Assembly (NCBI GenBank): GCA_036381615.1
Contig: DASVCL010000003.1
Coordinates: 1-64,000, forward strand
DNA from: CALANV01 sp036381615
Lineage (GTDB): Bacteria; Pseudomonadota; Alphaproteobacteria; CACIAM-22H2
Direction: 5' to 3'
DNA: 64,000 nt
Both the position numbers and the translations under genes were made by a program. The notes under the pieces were generated by a model. That model ran no database searches. It was not told the origin of the DNA and worked only from the letters and a program-made list of their open reading frames with translations. Shown piece by piece: positions 33,375-42,378 of this stretch. Position 1 is the first letter of the stretch, and each line of letters opens with the position of its first letter.

Positions 33375-34565
33375 TCAGGAAAACGCCGACTTGAGATCCT
33401 TCACGAGGTCGGTCCGCTCCCACGAGAAGCCGCCGTCCTTTTCCGGCTTGCGCCCGAAATGGCCGTACGACGACGTCCGCGTGTAGATCGGCTTGTTGAG
33501 GCCCAGGTGCTCGCGGATGCCGCGCGGGCTGAGATCGACGAGTTCCTGCAGAACCTTGGACAACTTGGCCTCGTCGACCTTGCCGGTGCCCTGGGTATCG
33601 ACATAGACCGACAGCGGGCGCGACACGCCGATCGCGTATGCCAGCTGGATCGTGCAACGATCCGCAAGCCCTGCGGCCACGACGTTCTTCGCAAGATACC
33701 GTGCGGCATAAGCGGCCGAGCGGTCGACCTTGGTCGGATCCTTGCCCGAGAAGGCACCGCCACCATGGGGCGCGGCGCCGCCATACGTGTCGACGATGAT
33801 CTTTCGGCCCGTGAGGCCGGTGTCGCCGTCGGGACCACCGATCACGAAGCGGCCCGTCGGATTGACGTAGAAGTGCTCCTCGTCGCACATCCAGCCGTCG
33901 GGCAGGACCTTCATCACATAGGGACGCACGATCTCGCGGACCTCGTCCTGATCGATGCGCTCGTCGTGCTGTGTCGAGACGACGATGGCCGTTGCACGAA
34001 CCGGCTTGCCGTTGACGTATTGGAGCGTCACCTGGCTCTTGGCGTCGGGTCCCAGCAGCTTTTCCTTGCCCGAATGCCGCGCCTCCGCCATCAGGCGCAG
34101 GATGTTGTGCGCGAACTGGATCGGCGCGGGCATCAGCTCCGGGGTCTCGTTGCAGGCATAGCCGAACATGATGCCCTGGTCGCCCGCGCCCTCGTCCTTG
34201 TTGCCGCGGGCATCGACGCCCATCGCGATGTCAGCGGACTGGCCGTGGAGATGGACCGAGACCTTCGCCTTTTTCCAGTGGAACCCCTTCTGCTCGTAGC
34301 CGATCTCCTTGACCACCTTGCGGGCGATCGCCTCGATCTTTTCCGTCTTTACCTTGCCGTCCTTCCCGACCAGGGCGCGCGGGCCGCGCACCTCGCCGGC
34401 GATGACGATGCGGTTGGTCGTCACCAGCGTCTCGCAGGCGACGCGCGAGTACGGATCGGCCGCGAGGAATGCGTCGACGATCGCGTCCGAGATGCGGTCG
34501 CAGACCTTGTCGGGATGCCCCTCCGACACCGACTCGCTGGTGAAGACGAAATCGCCCTGGCGCAC
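33375..34565 (-). CDS. metK: S-adenosylmethionine synthetase
   Basis: Makes SAM from methionine and ATP. 396 aa. FTSESVSEGHPDKVCDRISD at the N-terminus, GAGDQGIMFGYACNETPELM and the P-loop-like GGGAFSGKDPTKVDRSAAY are the family signatures. The start is a GTG at 34565, giving an N-terminus at RQGDFVFTSES. It is preceded by GGAGG about eight bases upstream, while the ATG 27 codons earlier lacks a good site and adds atypical sequence. Downstream of lnt after 171 bases. Confidence 0.97.
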   Translation of the reverse strand: MRQGDFVFTSESVSEGHPDKVCDRISDAIVDAFLAADPYSRVACETLVTTNRIVIAGEVRGPRALVGKDGKVKTEKIEAIARKVVKEIGYEQKGFHWKKAKVSVHLHGQSADIAMGVDARGNKDEGAGDQGIMFGYACNETPELMPAPIQFAHNILRLMAEARHSGKEKLLGPDAKSQVTLQYVNGKPVRATAIVVSTQHDERIDQDEVREIVRPYVMKVLPDGWMCDEEHFYVNPTGRFVIGGPDGDTGLTGRKIIVDTYGGAAPHGGGAFSGKDPTKVDRSAAYAARYLAKNVVAAGLADRCTIQLAYAIGVSRPLSVYVDTQGTGKVDEAKLSKVLQELVDLSPRGIREHLGLNKPIYTRTSSYGHFGRKPEKDGGFSWERTDLVKDLKSAFS

Positions 34566-34736
34566 GGATTTTCCCTCCGGAACTCGATTGATGCAGCGCT
34601 GGAACTGGGTGCCGGCTCTCGCACCGCCGGCCGGCTCTTGTGACAATCTTTCCAGACCGCGTCAATACGGAACAGGGTCGGTCACAGCGAATCGCAGTGG
34701 ACTACCACGGATAGAACGGGGACGAACGGCGGCGAA
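34566..34736 (-). promoter_or_regulatory. metK leader region
   Basis: 171 bases between lnt and metK. A TTGACG -35-like box is at about 34663-34658 (minus), without a convincing -10. Further on, GAGCCGGC occurs twice, 11 bases apart, and TTGTCACAAG is self-complementary. I could not fit a SAM-II or SAM/SAH riboswitch by eye; a covariance-model search would settle it. Confidence 0.3.
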
Positions 34737-36344
34737 TCACGTCGCCCGGCGCCCGAACGCGGCGACGAGAAGCATCAGCCCGGCAAGGCAAAAAACCGTG
34801 ATATCGCCGAGCCGCGCATACGGTGTCGCGGCGATCGCCCGCGGGAGATCGGAATCGAGCACGCCCGTCTCGCCCAGGCCCAGATGCGCCGTCACGCGCC
34901 CATATGCATCGACCACCGCGGAAATGCCGTTGTTCGCCGAACGGACGAGCGGCAGCCCTTCCTCGATCGCCCGGAACCGCGCGGCGGCAAAATGCTGATA
35001 GGGACCCGACGATATGCCGAACCAGGCATCATTGGTCAGATTGAGAAGCCAGCCCGGACGCTCGTCGGGAGCCGTCACCGCACCCGGAAAGATCGCCTCG
35101 TAGCAAATCAGCGGGCTCGCGTCGGGCAAGCCGGGTAGCCGGACGGTCCGCGGTCCCGGCCCGGACGAGAAATCGATCGTGCCGGCCGTGATTTTCGCAA
35201 ACCCCAGGATACTGCGAAGCGGAACGTATTCGCCGAACGGGACGAGGTGGAACTTGTCATAAGAGGCGACGATCTCGCCGCTGCCGTCGACGGCATGCAG
35301 GCTGTTCCACAGGCGGATTTCGCCGCCCGCATGCCGCTCGACGCGCGGCGCCCCCGTGATCAGAAGACCGCCGGTGGGCGTGAAGGCGGCGAGCGCCTGC
35401 CTGAGCGCCGCGTTGTCGGTGAGCGAGAACGGCGTCGCCGTCTCGGGCCAGATGATGTGCGTGCGCCCTTCAAATCCAGGCCCGCGGGTAAGCACCATCG
35501 TGTGTCTCAGGTGCCGCTCCTTGAGAACAGGATCCCATTTCAGCGACTGGGGAATGTTGGGCTGCACCAGACGCAGATGGACGCCGGGAACGACGCCTGC
35601 ATCGGACTGGCTCAGCCGGACGGCGCCGCCGACGGCGATCGCCACGAACAGCACCATACCGATCATCGTCGGCGCCCAGCGGCGGCGTGGACCGCGCCCG
35701 GCGATCGTCGCCGGCAACGCGCAGAGGGCCACGGTCACGAGGCCGAGCCCGTAGAGTCCGACCAGGGCAGCGGCCTGCGCGACCATCGGGGTTTCGGTCC
35801 AGACGGTCCCGATCAGGTTCCAGGGAAAGCCGGTCAGCACATGGCCGCGCAGCCACTCTGCTGCGGTCCAGGCGACGGCGAAGACGAGAATCCGCGACCA
35901 GTCCGCCGCCCTGGCGAGATGAAGCCCGACGGTCGCAAATGCCGGAAATATCGCGAGACCGGCGGAAAGCCCGAGGACCGCGAAGGGGATCATCCAGCCG
36001 AACTGGACGGGGTCGACCAGCAAGGCATGCGCGATCCAGTAAAGCCCGGTCGAAAAATGACCGAGGCCGAACCACCAACCGATCTCGAAGGCGCGGCGGA
36101 CGGCGCGCCGCCCCGTCTCTTCGATGCCGTCGACCAGCCACACGAGACCGGTGAGCGCGACGACCGCCGCGGGAAGAAGATGTATAGGCGGCAAAGCGGT
36201 GGTCGCGATGGCCCCCAGCAAGACGGCGAGACCGGCACGGCGCCAGCCCGCCAGGCCGCGGACGGATGCCGCCAGGCGATCGATCAGGCCCGTAGCCGGA
36301 CCGGCGCTGCGGTCGGCGGATTTCGGATTCGGCGCGGGGCTCAC
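34737..36344 (-). CDS. lnt: Apolipoprotein N-acyltransferase
   Basis: Inner-membrane enzyme adding the third acyl chain to lipoproteins. 535 aa. Several hydrophobic segments cover residues 35-245. A nitrilase domain follows with the catalytic triad readable: Glu in IIWPETATPF, Lys in YDKFHLVPFGEYVP and Cys in PLICYEAIFPG. Also NLTNDAWFGISSGPYQHF and a final TM helix (ITVFCLAGLMLLVAAF). Four bases after corC in the same direction. Confidence 0.96.
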   Translation of the reverse strand: MSPAPNPKSADRSAGPATGLIDRLAASVRGLAGWRRAGLAVLLGAIATTALPPIHLLPAAVVALTGLVWLVDGIEETGRRAVRRAFEIGWWFGLGHFSTGLYWIAHALLVDPVQFGWMIPFAVLGLSAGLAIFPAFATVGLHLARAADWSRILVFAVAWTAAEWLRGHVLTGFPWNLIGTVWTETPMVAQAAALVGLYGLGLVTVALCALPATIAGRGPRRRWAPTMIGMVLFVAIAVGGAVRLSQSDAGVVPGVHLRLVQPNIPQSLKWDPVLKERHLRHTMVLTRGPGFEGRTHIIWPETATPFSLTDNAALRQALAAFTPTGGLLITGAPRVERHAGGEIRLWNSLHAVDGSGEIVASYDKFHLVPFGEYVPLRSILGFAKITAGTIDFSSGPGPRTVRLPGLPDASPLICYEAIFPGAVTAPDERPGWLLNLTNDAWFGISSGPYQHFAAARFRAIEEGLPLVRSANNGISAVVDAYGRVTAHLGLGETGVLDSDLPRAIAATPYARLGDITVFCLAGLMLLVAAFGRRAT

Positions 36345-36348
36345 GCGT

Positions 36349-37230
36349 CTAGGCCTGATCCGGCGCGTCGGACCTGGCCGGGCGGATGCGCAGACGTTTC
36401 AGCCGCCGCGGGTCCGCCTCCAGCACCTCGAATTCGAATCCCGATCCGTGCGAAATGATTTCGCCGCGGGCCGGCAGGTAGCCGGCCCGGGCGACGACGA
36501 GGCCGCCCAAGGTATCTATATCCTGCTCGCGTTCCTCTTCGCGCAGGATCGGCCCGACCCGTTCCTCGAAGTCCTGGATGGGCAGGCGCGCATCGACGAT
36601 GAAAGTCCCGTCGGCCTGCGGAATCAGGCGCGGTCCGTCGTCGACGTCGTGTTCGTCCTCGATCTCGCCGACGATCTCCTCCACGAGATCTTCGATCGTG
36701 ACCAGCCCGTCGACCCCGCCGTATTCGTCGACCACCAGGGCCATGTGCAGGCGCGTCTTGCGCATCTCGAGCAGGAGATCGAGAACCCGCATCGACGGCG
36801 CCACGAACAGGACCTTGCGAACGATGTCCTCGAGCCGGAAATCCTTCTCGCGTCCCCAGTAGGCGAGAACGTCCTTGATGTGGACCATGCCGAGCACATC
36901 GTCCAGGGATTCGCGAAAAACGGGCAGGCGCGAATGGGCCTCGCGCGTGATCACCTTCATGAGATGCGCGAACGAAACGTCGTGCGCGATGGCCACGATG
37001 TCGGCACGCGGCACCATCACGTCGTAGGCGGTAAGCTCGCGCAGCTTGAAGACATTGGCGATCAGGGTCCGTTCCTGCGTGCCGATCGGCGCCGGCGGCG
37101 TTTCGCCTTCCTCGATGATCTCCTCGATCGTGTCCCGCAGCATGGCTTCCGCCTCGCGGATGCGCAGACGATCGCGAATCCATTTGAGAATGCCCCCGGA
37201 CGGCGCCGGTTCGGTCGTGGTTCGATTCAT
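36349..37230 (-). CDS. CorC/HlyC-type CBS domain protein
   Basis: 293 aa from ATG 37230. Two CBS domains: VMVPRADIVAIAHDVSFAHL with SRLPVFRESLDDVLGMVHIK, then VLFVAPSMRVLDLLLEM with MALVVDEYGGVDGLVTIEDL. The C-terminal CorC_HlyC (transporter-associated) domain holds QDFEERVG and DTLGGLVVARAGYLPARGE. No transmembrane segments, so it is the soluble form linked to magnesium/cobalt efflux in some species. Overlaps ybeY by four bases; the ybeY-corC-lnt order is widely conserved. Confidence 0.93.
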   Translation of the reverse strand: MNRTTTEPAPSGGILKWIRDRLRIREAEAMLRDTIEEIIEEGETPPAPIGTQERTLIANVFKLRELTAYDVMVPRADIVAIAHDVSFAHLMKVITREAHSRLPVFRESLDDVLGMVHIKDVLAYWGREKDFRLEDIVRKVLFVAPSMRVLDLLLEMRKTRLHMALVVDEYGGVDGLVTIEDLVEEIVGEIEDEHDVDDGPRLIPQADGTFIVDARLPIQDFEERVGPILREEEREQDIDTLGGLVVARAGYLPARGEIISHGSGFEFEVLEADPRRLKRLRIRPARSDAPDQA

Positions 37231-37769
37231 GCCAGCTGCCTGGACTCCGCGTAAGGATCGGGTATGCCGAGCCCTTCCAGTATCCTGGTCTCGAGCGATT
37301 CCATGCGTTCGGCTTCCGCCGGCTGCTCGTGATCGTAGCCGAGCAGATGCAGGACGCCGTGAACGACGAGATGCGCGAGATGCGCGAACGCGGTCTTGCC
37401 TTGGCCGGACGCTTCGCGAAGCACGGTCTCTCGCGCGATGACGACGTCGCCGAGCAGCACGGGCGCGCCGGGCGGCGTTGGTCCGCCGGAGGCCGGGAAG
37501 GACAGCACGTTCGTCGGCTTGTCCTTGCCCCGGAATTCCCGGTTCAGGCGCCGGACGATGTCGTCGTTGGCCAGATAGACGGTCAGCTCCGCGGGCCGCG
37601 GCGGTGCACCACCGGCAGCCAGGGCTGCCGCCGCTGCGGCGCGCGCGCACGCCCTGGCACGCGGCACGGACCGCCGCCACGCCAATGCGTCCTCGGCCTC
37701 GACCTGAACCACGATCCTGTATCCTGGCTGTCGCGGCGGGCCGGACGACCGCGACCGAAGCTTCATCAT
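37227..37769 (-). CDS. ybeY: Endoribonuclease YbeY
   Basis: Metal-dependent RNase in 16S rRNA 3'-end maturation and ribosome quality control. 180 aa. The zinc site H-x3-H-x5-H is in HLVVHGVLHLLGYDH; the region LNREFRGKDKPTNVLSFP is the family signature. An Ala-rich stretch (residues 38-53) is a local expansion. Tandem ATGs at 37769 and 37766; the first overlaps the phoH stop by four bases. Confidence 0.95.
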   Translation of the reverse strand: MMKLRSRSSGPPRQPGYRIVVQVEAEDALAWRRSVPRARACARAAAAAALAAGGAPPRPAELTVYLANDDIVRRLNREFRGKDKPTNVLSFPASGGPTPPGAPVLLGDVVIARETVLREASGQGKTAFAHLAHLVVHGVLHLLGYDHEQPAEAERMESLETRILEGLGIPDPYAESRQLA

Positions 37770-38788
37770 GTCGCGTCCGTCGGTCCCCGCCGGGCATCCC
37801 GGTCGCGGCTGCCGCGCGCATCATAGGCCCGCACGATCTCGGTGACGAGCGCGTGCCGGACAACGTCCTTTTCGGTGAACTGCACGAAGCCGATGCCGGC
37901 CACGTCGCGAAGCGTCTCGACCGCGTCGAGCAGACCCGATCGCGTTCCGCTCGGCAAATCGACCTGGCTCAGATCGCCGGTCACGGCCATCCGGCTGTTC
38001 TCGCCAAGCCGGGTCAGAAACATCTTCATCTGCACCGGGGTCGTGTTCTGCGCCTCGTCGAGGATCACGAACGAGTGGGCGAGCGTCCGACCGCGCATGA
38101 ACGCGAGCGGGGCGATTTCGATCTCGCCGCTCGCCAACCGCTTCATCACCTGCTCGCCGGGCAGCATGTCGTGCAGCGCATCATAGAGCGGTCGCAGATA
38201 CGGATCGACCTTCTCGCGCAAATCGCCCGGCAGGAAACCAAGCCGCTCGCCGGCCTCGACCGCCGGCCGCGACAGGATGATCCTGTCGACCTTGCCCGCG
38301 GTCAGCATCTGAACCGCGGCCGCGACGGCGAGATAGGTCTTGCCGGTCCCTGCCGGTCCCAGTCCGAACACGAGCTCGCGGTCACGCAGCGCCTTCAGAT
38401 AGTCGGCCTGCGTGGCCGTGCGCGGCGTCACGTGACGCTTGCGCGTGCGGATCGTCAGGTCGCCCCTGTCGAACAGGTCCAGACTCTCGCCGGTCGTCTC
38501 GGCGGCCTCGGCCATGCGGACGGCGGCATCGACCTCGCCCATGTCGACATCGAGGCCGCGGCGCAGCCGGTCATAGAGCGCGAGAAGGGCATCTCGCGCC
38601 GCCTCGCGGCCCGAATGCGGTCCCTGGATCGCGATCCTGTTGCCGCGCGACGAGAGCCTGACACCGAGCTTCTGTTCGATGCGCGCCAGATACCGGTCGT
38701 GCTCGCCGAACAGAAGCGGCAACAAGGTGTTGTCGTCGAACTGAAGGAGAATCGGCGCGTCGGCGCGCGCTGGCGATTCCTGACTCAA
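37766..38788 (-). CDS. PhoH-like ATPase (PhoH/YbeZ)
   Basis: Predicted RNA helicase-like ATPase, partner of YbeY. 340 aa. Walker A GPAGTGKTYLAVAAAV, RPAVEAGERLGFLPGDL, Walker B FVILDEAQNTTPVQMKMFLT and TGDLSQVDLP are present. The start is a TTG at 38788 whose last two bases overlap the miaB stop (TTGA). GAGGA lies seven bases upstream, and the first residues (SQESPARADAPILLQF) fit the family. An ATG-based start would need about 70 non-homologous residues read through miaB. Confidence 0.94.
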   Translation of the reverse strand: MSQESPARADAPILLQFDDNTLLPLLFGEHDRYLARIEQKLGVRLSSRGNRIAIQGPHSGREAARDALLALYDRLRRGLDVDMGEVDAAVRMAEAAETTGESLDLFDRGDLTIRTRKRHVTPRTATQADYLKALRDRELVFGLGPAGTGKTYLAVAAAVQMLTAGKVDRIILSRPAVEAGERLGFLPGDLREKVDPYLRPLYDALHDMLPGEQVMKRLASGEIEIAPLAFMRGRTLAHSFVILDEAQNTTPVQMKMFLTRLGENSRMAVTGDLSQVDLPSGTRSGLLDAVETLRDVAGIGFVQFTEKDVVRHALVTEIVRAYDARGSRDRDARRGPTDAT

Positions 38789-40167
38789 GCGGACATCCTC
38801 GCTGGGGCCGTTCCGTCCGACATTGCCGTGCCCGCCATGCTGTTGGCGTGCACGGCGTCGATACGGACGGGCACGATCCGGCCCAGCCAAGCGTCCGGAC
38901 CGTTCACATGCACGGCCTGCATATAAGGGGATCGGCCGACGAGCTGGCCTTGGTAACGTCCGTGCCGCTCGAGCAGGACCGGAAGCGTGCGTCCGGCGCA
39001 AGCCTGATTGAACGCGTCCTGCTGCGCCCGCAGGAGGTCCTGCAGCCGCTGCAAGCGCTCTTCCTTCACCGGCTCGGGCACCTGCCCGTCCATGAGCGCG
39101 GCCGGCGTGCCGGGGCGTGCGCTGTACTTGAACGAGAACGCGCTGGCGTATCCGACGTCGCGGACCAGCGCGAGCGTCGCCTCGAAGTCCGCATCGGTCT
39201 CGCCCGGGAACCCGACGATGAAGTCGGAGGAAAGCGCAAGGTCCGGCCGCGCCGCACGGAGCCGGTCCACGATCCGACGGTAGTCGTCGGCGCTGTGCCC
39301 GCGATTCATGGCCGCCAGGATCCGATCGGATCCGGACTGGACCGGAAGATGGAGGAACGGCATGAGCTTTTCCTCCTCCGCGTGCGCGGCGATCAGGGCG
39401 TCGTCGACGTCTCGCGGATGCGACGTCGTGTAGCGGATGCGCTCGAGACCAGGAAGCGCCGCGAGACGACGGACAAGTTCGCCCAGACCGATGCGGGTGC
39501 CGTCGGAATCAACGCCGCGATAGGCATTCACGTTCTGGCCGAGCAGCGTGACCTCGGCGGCGCCGCCGTCGACGAGGCGCTGCGCCTCCGCCAGGATCTC
39601 GCGGACGGGCCGTGAATACTCGGCGCCGCGCGTATACGGCACGACGCAGAACGTGCAGAACTTGTCGCACCCTTCCTGAATGGTGAGAAACGCGGCAGGT
39701 CCCTGGGGTGCGGCCGCCTCGGGCAGACTGTCGAATTTCGGCTCGACGGGAAAGTCGGTATCGAGCACCGCGCCGGCCCCGCGGCTCACGCGGGCGACCA
39801 TCTCGGGAAGGCGATGGTACGTCTGAGGGCCGAACACCATGTCGACGAATGGTGCGCGACGGACGATCTCCTCGCCTTCCGCCTGCGCGACGCAACCGGC
39901 AACCGCGATAAGGGCATTGCGGCGCTGCTTGATCGGCCGCAGGCGGCCGAGCTCGGAATAAACCTTTTCCGCCGCCTTCTCCCGGATATGGCAGGTGTTC
40001 AGAATGATGAGGTCCGCCTGATCGGGCAGCTCAACCGGACGATAGCCGAGCGGCGCCAGGACGTCCGCCATGCGAGCGGAGTCGTAGGCGTTCATCTGGC
40101 AGCCATATGTCTTGATAAAGAGGCCCTTCAAGCGCGCCGGTTGGCCTGGCGGCATATCAGTCATCAC
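38785..40167 (-). CDS. miaB: tRNA-2-methylthio-N6-dimethylallyladenosine synthase MiaB
   Basis: Radical-SAM methylthiotransferase acting on A37 of tRNAs. 460 aa. The N-terminal UPF0004 domain supplies three cluster cysteines (FIKTYGCQMNAYDS, NTCHIREKA, VAGCVAQAEG). The radical-SAM motif CDKFCTFCVVPYTRG is intact. The TRAM domain is at the C-terminus (GQLVGRSPYMQAVHV). Lies 30 bases after the acyltransferase gene and overlaps phoH by four bases. Confidence 0.97.
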   Translation of the reverse strand: MMTDMPPGQPARLKGLFIKTYGCQMNAYDSARMADVLAPLGYRPVELPDQADLIILNTCHIREKAAEKVYSELGRLRPIKQRRNALIAVAGCVAQAEGEEIVRRAPFVDMVFGPQTYHRLPEMVARVSRGAGAVLDTDFPVEPKFDSLPEAAAPQGPAAFLTIQEGCDKFCTFCVVPYTRGAEYSRPVREILAEAQRLVDGGAAEVTLLGQNVNAYRGVDSDGTRIGLGELVRRLAALPGLERIRYTTSHPRDVDDALIAAHAEEEKLMPFLHLPVQSGSDRILAAMNRGHSADDYRRIVDRLRAARPDLALSSDFIVGFPGETDADFEATLALVRDVGYASAFSFKYSARPGTPAALMDGQVPEPVKEERLQRLQDLLRAQQDAFNQACAGRTLPVLLERHGRYQGQLVGRSPYMQAVHVNGPDAWLGRIVPVRIDAVHANSMAGTAMSDGTAPARMSA

Positions 40168-40197
40168 GGCTGAAACGTAGCATCCCGTCCCCCTCTG

Positions 40198-41025
40198 TCA
40201 AGGCGAGGCCAGCGCAGCCGAAGCCGCGGCGACCGCGCACGATGCGTCGCGCCCGGCATTCGCCAGCGCCAAACCACGGGCGATCTCGCGTCCGCAATGC
40301 TCGGCAAGGCTCTTCCTGGACCCGAACTGGGCAAAGCTGACGGGCTCGTGGAAGTGCAGCGTCACGGTCAACCGGCCCAAGCCGAGCAACTGCCAGGCAT
40401 GGGGCGCCAGATCCATGTCCCCATACCATGCCACGTAGGGGCGCCAGGAGCGGCCGAGCGGCATTTCGTCCAGACGCGTGTAGGCGATCGTGACGGGCTG
40501 CACGACGACCGGCTGTCCCCCCACGTCATGCTCCGCGACGCTGAACAGCGAACTCTTGAACGGCTTGATGCGGTTGCCGTCGCCGCTGGTGCCCTCGGCG
40601 AACAGCACCAGATTATCGCCGCATGCCAATCGGCGCGCGACCTCGTCGCGCTCGCTCCGGACGCCGGCGGCGCGGCGATCCACGAACACGGTCTGCTGCA
40701 GCCGCGCAAGCCACCCGAAGAGCGGCCATCCCCTCACCTCGCGCTTGGCAATGAACGAGACCTCCAGGACCGAGCCGAGGACGGGAATGTCCATATAGGA
40801 GACGTGGTTCGCGACGAACAGAGTGGGACGCGCGGTCGAGATCTTGCCGCGCACGTCGACGCGTATGCCGATCATGCGACAACAGAGGTTGTGATAGCGG
40901 CGCGGCAGCGTCGTCGCAATGCGCGACCCGACGGCCAGCGCGATCGCCTGCACCGGCATCAGCGGAAGCGTTATGGCCAAGTACGTCAGGATGCGCGCCA
41001 ATGCGCGAGCCGGTGACCCCGTCAT
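40198..41025 (-). CDS. olsA: PlsC-family acyltransferase, probably lyso-ornithine lipid O-acyltransferase (OlsA-like)
   Basis: 275 aa. An N-terminal hydrophobic segment (ILTYLAITLPLMPVQAIALAV) is followed by the acyltransferase block: NHVSYMDIPV (HX4D), FVDRRAAGVRSERDEVARRL and LFAEGTSGDGNRIKPFKSSL. These place it among 1-acyl-glycerol-3-phosphate acyltransferases. The OlsA assignment rests on the gene five bases upstream, which looks like OlsB. A general PlsC role is the alternative. Confidence 0.78.
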   Translation of the reverse strand: MTGSPARALARILTYLAITLPLMPVQAIALAVGSRIATTLPRRYHNLCCRMIGIRVDVRGKISTARPTLFVANHVSYMDIPVLGSVLEVSFIAKREVRGWPLFGWLARLQQTVFVDRRAAGVRSERDEVARRLACGDNLVLFAEGTSGDGNRIKPFKSSLFSVAEHDVGGQPVVVQPVTIAYTRLDEMPLGRSWRPYVAWYGDMDLAPHAWQLLGLGRLTVTLHFHEPVSFAQFGSRKSLAEHCGREIARGLALANAGRDASCAVAAASAALASP

Positions 41026-41030
41026 GACAC

Positions 41031-41909
41031 TCAGGATTCAGTACCGACGACCTGACGCTGATAATGATTGAAATACTTCTCGGTCACGCGGTCGGTAACC
41101 ACGATGATGCAGACATCGGTCGTATTGAACTGGTGATCGATGACGGCACCATTGCCGACGAGCCCGCCGAGGCGCAGATACCCCTTGATCAGCGGCGGAA
41201 GTGCGGCGACGGCAGCACGGGCATCGAGCTGCGCCACGGCCGCCTCGGGATCGACATCGCCGCACGGCAGAATGTTCATGTCGACATAGCGGTCGGGCAG
41301 TGCCTGCACGCGAAGCGAAGGCGGCGCCAGATGATAATGATAGAGATATGAAAGCGGGACGGCCAATGCCTGGGGATCGGTTCCAGGCAGGCTGGCGCAG
41401 CCGAACATCAGCTTGATGTCGTGCCGAAAAACATAGCTGGCGATGCCGCGCCAGAGCAGCTGCATGGTCGGGCGCGTGCGATACGCGGCATCGACGCAGG
41501 AGCGACCGAGCTCCAGAATCTCGCCGGGAAACGCAAGGAGCGGCGCGATATCGAATTCCGTCGCCGTGTAGAAGCCCGAGTGACCCAGCGCGACGCTCCG
41601 TCGAAGCAATCGATAGGTACCGACGACGGCTTCGGCGCCGGTGCCGCGATCGTGGTCGATGACGAGGAGATGGTCGCAGTACGCGTCGAAATCGTCGCGG
41701 TCACGCCGCGCCGCTGCCGTGCGCGCATCCGGCCGTGCCGACATTTCCTCGTAGAACACGCGATAACGCAGGGCCTGGGCCGCGTCGATCTCCGCCTCGC
41801 TGTCCGCGATGCGGACCTCGAGCGTACCCGCGCGCAAGGCGCCGAACCCGGGGGCTGCGGCGACGCTGCTCTGCTTCGGATCGGTCGCGGTGCCGCGGCC
41901 GTGTGTCAT
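41031..41909 (-). CDS. olsB: OlsB-like ornithine-acyl-ACP N-acyltransferase (GNAT fold)
   Basis: 292 aa. The segment LEVRIADSEAEIDAAQALRY, then RVFYEEMSA, followed by DRDDFDAYCDHLLVID and GTYRLLRRSVA, is typical of the OlsB/haemolysin-like acyltransferase family. LELGRSCVDAAYRTRPTMQL and a C-terminal VVTDRVTEKYFNHYQ also fit. It would attach a 3-hydroxy fatty acid to ornithine, and the next gene would add the second acyl chain, giving ornithine lipid. Overlaps fur by four bases. Substrate is inferred from family and pairing. Confidence 0.78.
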   Translation of the reverse strand: MTHGRGTATDPKQSSVAAAPGFGALRAGTLEVRIADSEAEIDAAQALRYRVFYEEMSARPDARTAAARRDRDDFDAYCDHLLVIDHDRGTGAEAVVGTYRLLRRSVALGHSGFYTATEFDIAPLLAFPGEILELGRSCVDAAYRTRPTMQLLWRGIASYVFRHDIKLMFGCASLPGTDPQALAVPLSYLYHYHLAPPSLRVQALPDRYVDMNILPCGDVDPEAAVAQLDARAAVAALPPLIKGYLRLGGLVGNGAVIDHQFNTTDVCIIVVTDRVTEKYFNHYQRQVVGTES

Positions 41910-42370
41910 TGCCGCGCCGTTTTTCGGGCCGTACGCAGCGGTGTTCCATAAAGCTCGAGCCGATGCCCCACCAGCTCGTAGCCCAGCTCTCGCGCGATCT
42001 GCCGCTGCAACTCCTCGATTCGCTCGTTCTGGAACTCGATGACCCGCCCGGACTCGACATCGATCAGGTGATCATGATGCACCTCGGGCGCCTTCTCGTA
42101 GCGGGCCCGTCCGTCGCCGAATTCGTGCCGATTGAGGATTTGAGCCTCCTCAAGCAGCCGCACGGTCCGGTACACGGTCGCGATGCTGATATGCGGATCG
42201 ATCTCCGTTGCGCGCCGATAGACCTGGTCCACGTCCGGATGATCGGTGGCCTCGGACAGCACCCGGGCTATAACCCGGCGCTGCCCGGTCATTTTCAGCC
42301 CCTTCTCGATGCACAGGCGCTCGAGCCGCGAGATCGGAGCGGGCGTCTTTTGCCGTTGGCGGATGCTCAT
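41906..42370 (-). CDS. fur: Fur/Mur family transcriptional regulator
   Basis: 154 aa from ATG 42370. GLKMTGQRRVIARVLSEATD and ISIATVYRTVRLLEEAQILN form the winged helix. The metal-site segment is EVHHDHLIDVESGRVIEFQNERIE. C-terminal CxxC pairs are absent, as in the alphaproteobacterial Fur branch that often acts as the manganese regulator Mur. Iron or manganese cannot be decided here. A TATACT box ends eight bases before the ATG and there is no Shine-Dalgarno, suggesting a leaderless message. Confidence 0.93.
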   Translation of the reverse strand: MSIRQRQKTPAPISRLERLCIEKGLKMTGQRRVIARVLSEATDHPDVDQVYRRATEIDPHISIATVYRTVRLLEEAQILNRHEFGDGRARYEKAPEVHHDHLIDVESGRVIEFQNERIEELQRQIARELGYELVGHRLELYGTPLRTARKTARQ

Positions 42371-42378
42371 TAGCCAAA

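Noticed and set aside
34566..34736. SAM-responsive riboswitch before metK
   Set aside because: I could not place the conserved cores of SAM-II or SAM/SAH types by eye; kept only as an uncharacterised leader.
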